A stretch of DNA of 9,698 nt from an uncultured Oscillospiraceae bacterium. Its GTDB lineage: Bacteria; Bacillota; Clostridia; Oscillospirales; Oscillospiraceae. Where the stretch lies: contig CAKTKX010000039.1 of the NCBI GenBank assembly GCA_934572365.1, forward strand, positions 1-9,698. The letters are read 5' to 3'. Each line of letters starts with the position of its first letter. The first letter of the stretch is position 1. The translations under genes were made by a program, and so were the position numbers. The notes beneath the pieces are model-generated. The model was not told the origin of the DNA. It was given only the letters and a program-made list of their open reading frames with translations, and ran no database searches. Below are positions 5,967 to 9,698 of the stretch, piece after piece.

Positions 5967-5997
5967 CGGCAGGTATATAACTCCCCAAGAACTGCCG
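5967..5997 (-). promoter_or_regulatory. Hairpin in the hfq leader
   Basis: A 6-bp inverted repeat CGGCAG/CTGCCG (5997-5992 with 5972-5967) encloses a 19-nt loop in the 96-nt gap between miaA and hfq. It ends about 10 nt before the hfq ribosome-binding site, so it could affect translation or mRNA processing. There is no T tract, so it is not an intrinsic terminator. The repeat is visible; function is a guess. Confidence 0.35.
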
Positions 5998-6039
5998 TAT
6001 TTTCTGAGATTCCTTAGGGTATCCACATCCTAACACGTT

Positions 6040-6975
6040 TCAGTTGTCAAAATCGCTCACAATCCGTCGAGCGTTTTCCAGAATTTCCCGCCCGGTGTCT
6101 CCGGCATCCCGGATGAGCCAGTGAATGGCCTTGTTCCGGCGGAACCAGGTCAGCTGACGCTTGGCGTAGCGGCGGGAGGATTGGCGCACCTGATCGGCTG
6201 CTTCCTCTATTGTACACCGGCCGTCAAGGGCGTCCACGAATTCCTTGTAGCCAATGGCCTGCATGGCGGTGGCCTTTTCGGGAATGCCTTCGGCAAGAAG
6301 CCCCCGGATTTCCTCCACCAGCCCCTGCCGAAGCATGAGACTTACCCGCAGATCGATGCGGCGGTACAGTTCGCCCCGCTGAGCAAAGTCCAGCCCCAGC
6401 CAAAGCGGGGAGTACCGGGGCGGAACGGCCTGGGTTTTCCGGTTGTGCTCCGTGATGGTCTCGCCGGTTTCCAGATAAACCTCCAGCGCCCGGAGAATGC
6501 GCTTCCGGTCGGAAAGGTGCAGGCGCTGGGCGGCGTCGGGGTCTACGGCGCGCAGACGGGAAAGCATGGCTTCCATGCCCACGGTATCCGCCTGGGCTTC
6601 CAGCCGCTCCCGGACGCCGGTGGCGGGGAAGGGGGCAAAGGCGTTGCCCCGGATGAGGCAGTCCATGTAAAGCCCGGTCCCCCCCGCGATCACGGCGGTT
6701 TTTCCCCGGGAAAGAATGCCGTCCACAATGGGGGCGGCCATTTCGCAGTAGCGGCTGACGGAAAAATTCTCCCAGGGCTCGGCCACGTCAATCATGTGGT
6801 GGGGGATTCCCTGCATTTCCTCCAGGGTGGGCTTCGCGGTGCCGATGTCCATGCGTTTGTACACCTGCATGGAGTCGCAGGATACCACTTCGCCATTCAG
6901 TTCCTTCGCCAGTGCTGCGGCCAGCGCGGTTTTTCCCGAGGCTGTCGGCCCGGCGATGCAGATGATGTTGTTCAT
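6040..6975 (-). CDS. miaA: tRNA dimethylallyltransferase
   Basis: Transfers a dimethylallyl group to N6 of A37 in tRNAs that read codons starting with U, improving anticodon stacking and frame maintenance. The product is 311 aa, the family norm. The P-loop is GPTASGKTA (about 9-17). Further blocks are CDSMQVYKRMDIGTAKPT, HHMIDV, GGTGLYMD, RILRALEVYLETGETI, MQAIGYKEF and the C-terminal YAKRQLTWFRRN. The ATG at 6975 opens with MNNIICIAGPT, and GGAGA lies 5 nt upstream in the 20-nt gap after the mutL stop. The frame is open upstream into mutL, but that extension matches nothing in the family. tRNA-Tyr in this window carries the A36-A37-A38 signature of its substrates. No miaB is present here. 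Confidence 0.97.
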   Translation of the reverse strand: MNNIICIAGPTASGKTALAAALAKELNGEVVSCDSMQVYKRMDIGTAKPTLEEMQGIPHHMIDVAEPWENFSVSRYCEMAAPIVDGILSRGKTAVIAGGTGLYMDCLIRGNAFAPFPATGVRERLEAQADTVGMEAMLSRLRAVDPDAAQRLHLSDRKRILRALEVYLETGETITEHNRKTQAVPPRYSPLWLGLDFAQRGELYRRIDLRVSLMLRQGLVEEIRGLLAEGIPEKATAMQAIGYKEFVDALDGRCTIEEAADQVRQSSRRYAKRQLTWFRRNKAIHWLIRDAGDTGREILENARRIVSDFDN

Positions 6976-6995
6976 AAAAGTCTCCAGACAGGGCG

Positions 6996-8951
6996 TTACG
7001 TCCGCTTGAACTGCTTTTCCAGCTGCTTTTTGCTTAAAGAAACGCAGATGGGGCGGCCGTGGGGGCAGTATTTCAGGTCTTCCTGGCTCATGACCTCCTT
7101 GGCCACGGCGAGAAGCTCCTGCTCGTCGTTGATCCACCCGGCCTTGATGGCGGCCTTGCAGGCCACCGTGTGCAGCAGCTCGTCCCGGACGGTATCCTTG
7201 CTTTCTCGCCTTCCCGCGAGAAGGTCGGCGGCGAGACTTTCCACAGCTTCGGCGGCGTCGTCCGGGCTTAGATCCATGGGGATCTGCCGCAGAAGCACGG
7301 TGTTTTCGCCGAATTCCTCCACCGCAAAGCCCAATTCGTCCAGCATGTCCCCATTGGCAAGAAGCTCCCCGGCTGCGGCGGGACTTAGCCGCACGGGGAT
7401 GGGGGACAGCAGACTCTGGGCGCTGATTTTCTCGGGGTGTGCTTTCAGTTTTTCAAAGAGAATGCGCTCGTGGGCAGCGTGCTTGTCGATGAGGAAAGCG
7501 TCGTCTCCCTGCTCCACAATAATATAGGTGTTGTAAAGCTCGCCAACCATCCGCCACGGAATTTCGGCGGGCATGGGCAGCCGGGTCTGCTCCATTTCTT
7601 CCGGCTCCTCCTTTTTGGGGGGCGCGGGGGGAACGGGCGCGGGTTTTTCCACTTTTTGGGGAGGCTGGCTTGCCTGAACCTGGGGCAGCATCACAAACTC
7701 CCGCAGGGGCATATTGGCGGGACGTTCGATTTTTGCCGCCGTTGCCGCCGCCGCAGCTTGCTTCGGCTGGGGCGCGTCCTTTAGGGCGGTGGAGAAGGTT
7801 TTGTACTCCTGGGGCGTCATGGTGCGGAAGAAGCTGCCCTTGGGGGCGGGATTTTCCGGACGGGGTGGCATCTGGGGCGGGGTGGGCGTCCTGACGGGAG
7901 CGTCGGGCGCGACCGGCGCGGCGGTCTCCCCAGCGGGCGTCCGGAACCGGATCTCGGGGCGGTCGGTCTGGGTGTTCAGCGCTCCCAGAACGCCGTAGTG
8001 GACGCAGTCAAATACCGCTTTTTCCGACAGGAATTTTACCTCCGTCTTCGCCGGGTGGACATTCACATCCACGGCGTTGGGCGGCAGAGTCAGATGCAGC
8101 ACGCAGGCGGGGAATTTCCCCACCATGATCTGGTTGCGGTAGGCTTCCTCCAGAGCGGAAACCAGCAGCTTGGATTTTACGGGGCGGTCGTTGACAAAAA
8201 AGGTTTGCAGACCCCGGCTGGGGCGGGCGTCGGTGGGCTTGGAGACGTAGCCGGTCAGGGTGTAGGATTCCCAACGGCTGTCCACCTTCACCATCCGGGC
8301 AAAGTCCCGGCCATAGACGCAGTAGACCGCTGCCTGCAAGCCGCCGTTTCCCGGGGTGGAAAGTACCTGCTTGCCGTCCCGGAGGAACTGGATGGCAACC
8401 TCCGGGTGGGCCAGCGCCTGCATCTGCACGGCGGCAGTCACACGGCTGCCCTCCACGGTGTCGGATTTCATGAATTTCATCCGGGCGGGGGTGTTGAAAA
8501 AGAGGTCGCGGACGATGATGGTCGTCCCTTCGGGACAGCCGATCTCGGTTTCTTCCAGAATTTTACCCGCTTCCAGCTTTAGGGACGTGCCGGACATGCT
8601 GCCCGCCGTCTTGGTCAGAAGGTCGATGCGGCTGACGGAGGCGATAGCGGCCAGCGCTTCGCCCCGGAAGCCCATGGTGCCGATGGCGGCCAGGTCCTCG
8701 GCGCAACGGAGCTTGGAGGTGGCGTGGCGGAGAAAGGCCGTCCGGGCGTCCTCTGGGGACATGCCGCAGCCGTTGTCCGTGACCCGGAGAAAGGTCATGC
8801 CGCCGTCCCGAATCTCCACGGTGACTTTGGACGCGCCCGCGTCCACCGCGTTTTCCAGCAGCTCCTTGACCACGGAGGCGGGGCGCTCCACCACCTCACC
8901 GGCGGCGATCAGATTGGCAATATGGGGGGATAACTGAATGATTTTTGGCAT
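6996..8951 (-). CDS. mutL: DNA mismatch repair protein MutL (endonuclease type)
   Basis: GHKL-family ATPase that couples MutS mismatch recognition to strand incision. The product is 651 aa. N-terminal ATPase motifs are E30 in KELLENAVDAGA, DNGCGM (59-64) and GFRGEAL (94-100); the transducer domain follows and includes DVNVHPAKTEVKF (295-307). Residues 335-455 are a Pro/Ala-rich linker. The C-terminal dimerisation and nuclease domain has DKHAAHERILFE (489-500), the metal-binding DQHA(X)2E(X)4E motif with Lys in place of Gln, then ACKAAIKAG (597-605) and CPHGRP (629-634), which identify the nuclease-active class found in organisms without MutH. QSLLSP (512-517) fits the QxxLxP sliding-clamp motif at the place where Bacillus MutL has one. 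The ATG at 8951 has GAGGTG (8965-8960) 8 nt upstream, overlapping the stop codon of the preceding gene. Confidence 0.97.
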   Translation of the reverse strand: MPKIIQLSPHIANLIAAGEVVERPASVVKELLENAVDAGASKVTVEIRDGGMTFLRVTDNGCGMSPEDARTAFLRHATSKLRCAEDLAAIGTMGFRGEALAAIASVSRIDLLTKTAGSMSGTSLKLEAGKILEETEIGCPEGTTIIVRDLFFNTPARMKFMKSDTVEGSRVTAAVQMQALAHPEVAIQFLRDGKQVLSTPGNGGLQAAVYCVYGRDFARMVKVDSRWESYTLTGYVSKPTDARPSRGLQTFFVNDRPVKSKLLVSALEEAYRNQIMVGKFPACVLHLTLPPNAVDVNVHPAKTEVKFLSEKAVFDCVHYGVLGALNTQTDRPEIRFRTPAGETAAPVAPDAPVRTPTPPQMPPRPENPAPKGSFFRTMTPQEYKTFSTALKDAPQPKQAAAAATAAKIERPANMPLREFVMLPQVQASQPPQKVEKPAPVPPAPPKKEEPEEMEQTRLPMPAEIPWRMVGELYNTYIIVEQGDDAFLIDKHAAHERILFEKLKAHPEKISAQSLLSPIPVRLSPAAAGELLANGDMLDELGFAVEEFGENTVLLRQIPMDLSPDDAAEAVESLAADLLAGRRESKDTVRDELLHTVACKAAIKAGWINDEQELLAVAKEVMSQEDLKYCPHGRPICVSLSKKQLEKQFKRT

Positions 8952-8958
8952 AGTAAGT

Positions 8959-8965
8959 TCACCTC
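8959..8965 (-). promoter_or_regulatory. mutL ribosome-binding site overlapping the upstream stop codon
   Basis: GAGGTG (8965-8960) is followed by A; its last G and T are part of the TGA stop (8961-8959) of the CPBP gene. It is 8 nt from the mutL ATG. This arrangement predicts that ribosomes ending the CPBP gene reinitiate at mutL (translational coupling), and it fixes the mutL start. Confidence 0.75.
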
Positions 8966-9657
8966 AGGCCGCCGATGGCGACCAGATTGATACAGGCGTG
9001 GATAATGATCGGAGCAAAAATGGTGTCGGCTTTTGTATATGCCCAGGCGAGGGAAAGCCCCGCCGGGAGGTATTGCAGCACGGCCATGACCAGCTCCAGG
9101 GGAGAATATTTTCCGATGTAGCCCAGAATATGGATGGCGGCAAAGGCGAGAATGGATACGACGTAAGCGACCCAATGGGATTTTCCGTAGAGGTTGCGGA
9201 AGATCAGTCCCCGGAAGACGCATTCCTCGGCGGGAGGAACCAGGATCACGGTGCTGACGATCATGAGGTAGCGCCCGCTCTGGCGCATGGCGGAGATGGC
9301 CGCGTCGTTGTAGTTGGTAAAGCCGGGAACCAGCAGTTTTATCAGCCGCAGGGTCAGAAAATTGCAGGCATAGTAGGCAGCCAGCCCCAGGACGACGGCC
9401 TGACAGAAGTATGCCGCGTGCTGGGTTACCTGATGGGCGCTGCGCCCCAGAAAATCGTGATAAATCAGAATCGTTGCCAGAAAATTGATAAGATAGTAGG
9501 TAAAGTTCAGCTCCGTATCGCTTAAGGGATGGGCAAGCTGCCCGTTGACCCACCGGAGAATGGAGGGCAGCAGCACTAGCTGAAAAATCAGGTAGACGCT
9601 GCCTGCCACGGATTCCTGGGCAGTGGGACAGGCGGAGAGACTGCGGTTTCGTTTCAT
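8959..9657 (-). CDS. CPBP-family (CAAX/Abi-type) intramembrane metalloprotease
   Basis: Integral membrane protein of 232 aa with about six or seven hydrophobic segments (roughly 18-38, 52-68, 83-108, 130-142, 162-180, 186-207, 213-228). The three motifs of the CPBP/Rce1 family are all present: EECVFR (E144, E145, R149), FAAIH (F172 to H176) and HACIN (H220 to N224), so the catalytic and metal-binding residues are intact. In bacteria such proteins include bacteriocin-immunity and protein-processing proteases; the substrate here cannot be told. The ATG at 9657 is only 3 nt after the stop of the upstream gene and has a poor ribosome-binding site (GGA at best), suggesting coupled translation. It sits directly before mutL with a gap of 7 nt. 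There is no adjacent bacteriocin or peptide gene. Confidence 0.9.
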   Translation of the reverse strand: MKRNRSLSACPTAQESVAGSVYLIFQLVLLPSILRWVNGQLAHPLSDTELNFTYYLINFLATILIYHDFLGRSAHQVTQHAAYFCQAVVLGLAAYYACNFLTLRLIKLLVPGFTNYNDAAISAMRQSGRYLMIVSTVILVPPAEECVFRGLIFRNLYGKSHWVAYVVSILAFAAIHILGYIGKYSPLELVMAVLQYLPAGLSLAWAYTKADTIFAPIIIHACINLVAIGGLR

Positions 9658-9660
9658 AGT

Positions 9661-9698
9661 TTAATCCAACATTTTCTTCAGTTTGTACAGCTCGTTCA
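9661..9698 (-). CDS. 3' end of an upstream gene, probably mutS
   Basis: The last 12 codons of a gene that continues beyond the window: a partial codon (Leu, Met or Val) and then NELYKLKKMLD followed by TAA (9663-9661). It ends 3 nt before the CPBP start, so they belong to one transcript. Many MutS proteins end in a short helix of the form EALN.LYELK, and mutS commonly precedes mutL, so MutS is the best guess. Twelve residues are too few for a firm identification. Confidence 0.5.
   Translation of the reverse strand, partial: NELYKLKKMLD

Noticed and set aside
6022..6050. Promoter for hfq at the end of miaA
   Set aside because: The -35 TTGACA (6050-6045) is perfect, but at 16-18 nt spacing the -10 candidates match at only two or so positions.
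6121..7527. Plus-strand frame of about 470 codons across miaA and mutL
   Set aside because: It is antisense to two conserved genes, with no start signals and no recognisable motif.
8909..9553. Second minus-strand frame overlapping the CPBP gene
   Set aside because: The CPBP frame has all three catalytic motifs and membrane segments. The alternative has an Arg/Pro/Ser-rich composition typical of a shifted frame.
1..9698. Mobile element, CRISPR array, defence or toxin-antitoxin system
   Set aside because: I found no transposase, integrase, direct-repeat array, attachment site duplicated beside the tRNAs or defence-type gene. The CPBP protease alone is not evidence of immunity or defence.

Overview
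This is a chromosomal housekeeping segment from a GC-rich, low-redundancy Gram-positive bacterium, most likely a gut-type member of the Clostridia (Oscillospiraceae/Ruminococcaceae-like). The evidence is a T-box leader on ileS, a yggS-sepF-divIVA-ileS order that mirrors the ylmE-sepF-...-divIVA-ileS cluster of Bacillus, a mutL-miaA-hfq block, an endonuclease-type MutL, and protein sequences of clostridial character. The genus assignment is inference. Every gene I can support lies on the minus strand, so transcription runs from high to low coordinates.

Layout in the direction of transcription: (1) 9698-5713, a tightly packed repair/RNA block. It starts with the last 12 codons of an upstream gene that looks like the MutS C-terminus, then a CPBP-family membrane protease, mutL, miaA and hfq, closed by a perfect 15-bp hairpin terminator at 5672-5709. 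(2) 5622-3560, a cell-division block of yggS (PLP homeostasis), sepF and divIVA. A near-consensus promoter, TTGACA-N17-GATAAT, lies inside the yggS coding sequence and would drive sepF and divIVA independently. (3) 3531-415, isoleucyl-tRNA synthetase preceded by a complete T-box riboswitch with an ATC (Ile) specifier, and followed by a strong terminator. (4) 327-21, a small tRNA operon (tRNA-Thr(UGU), tRNA-Tyr(GUA)) with its own near-perfect promoter and a terminator.

How the genes connect: MutL (with probable MutS upstream) carries out mismatch repair. MiaA prenylates A37 of tRNAs that have A36-A37-A38, which the tRNA-Tyr in this same window has. Hfq is the RNA chaperone, and its linkage to miaA and mutL is also seen in Proteobacteria. 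SepF anchors and organises FtsZ, and DivIVA marks the pole or septum. IleS synthesis is controlled by uncharged tRNA-Ile through the T-box.

I did not find a mobile element, CRISPR array, defence island or an evidently new multi-gene system. The observations most worth a second look are the internal yggS promoter with its AT-rich patch, the CPBP protease translationally coupled into the mismatch-repair operon, an extra hairpin after the T-box terminator that can pair with the terminator arm, and variant signature residues in IleS and MutL. Many long reading frames on the plus strand are antisense shadows of the minus-strand genes.
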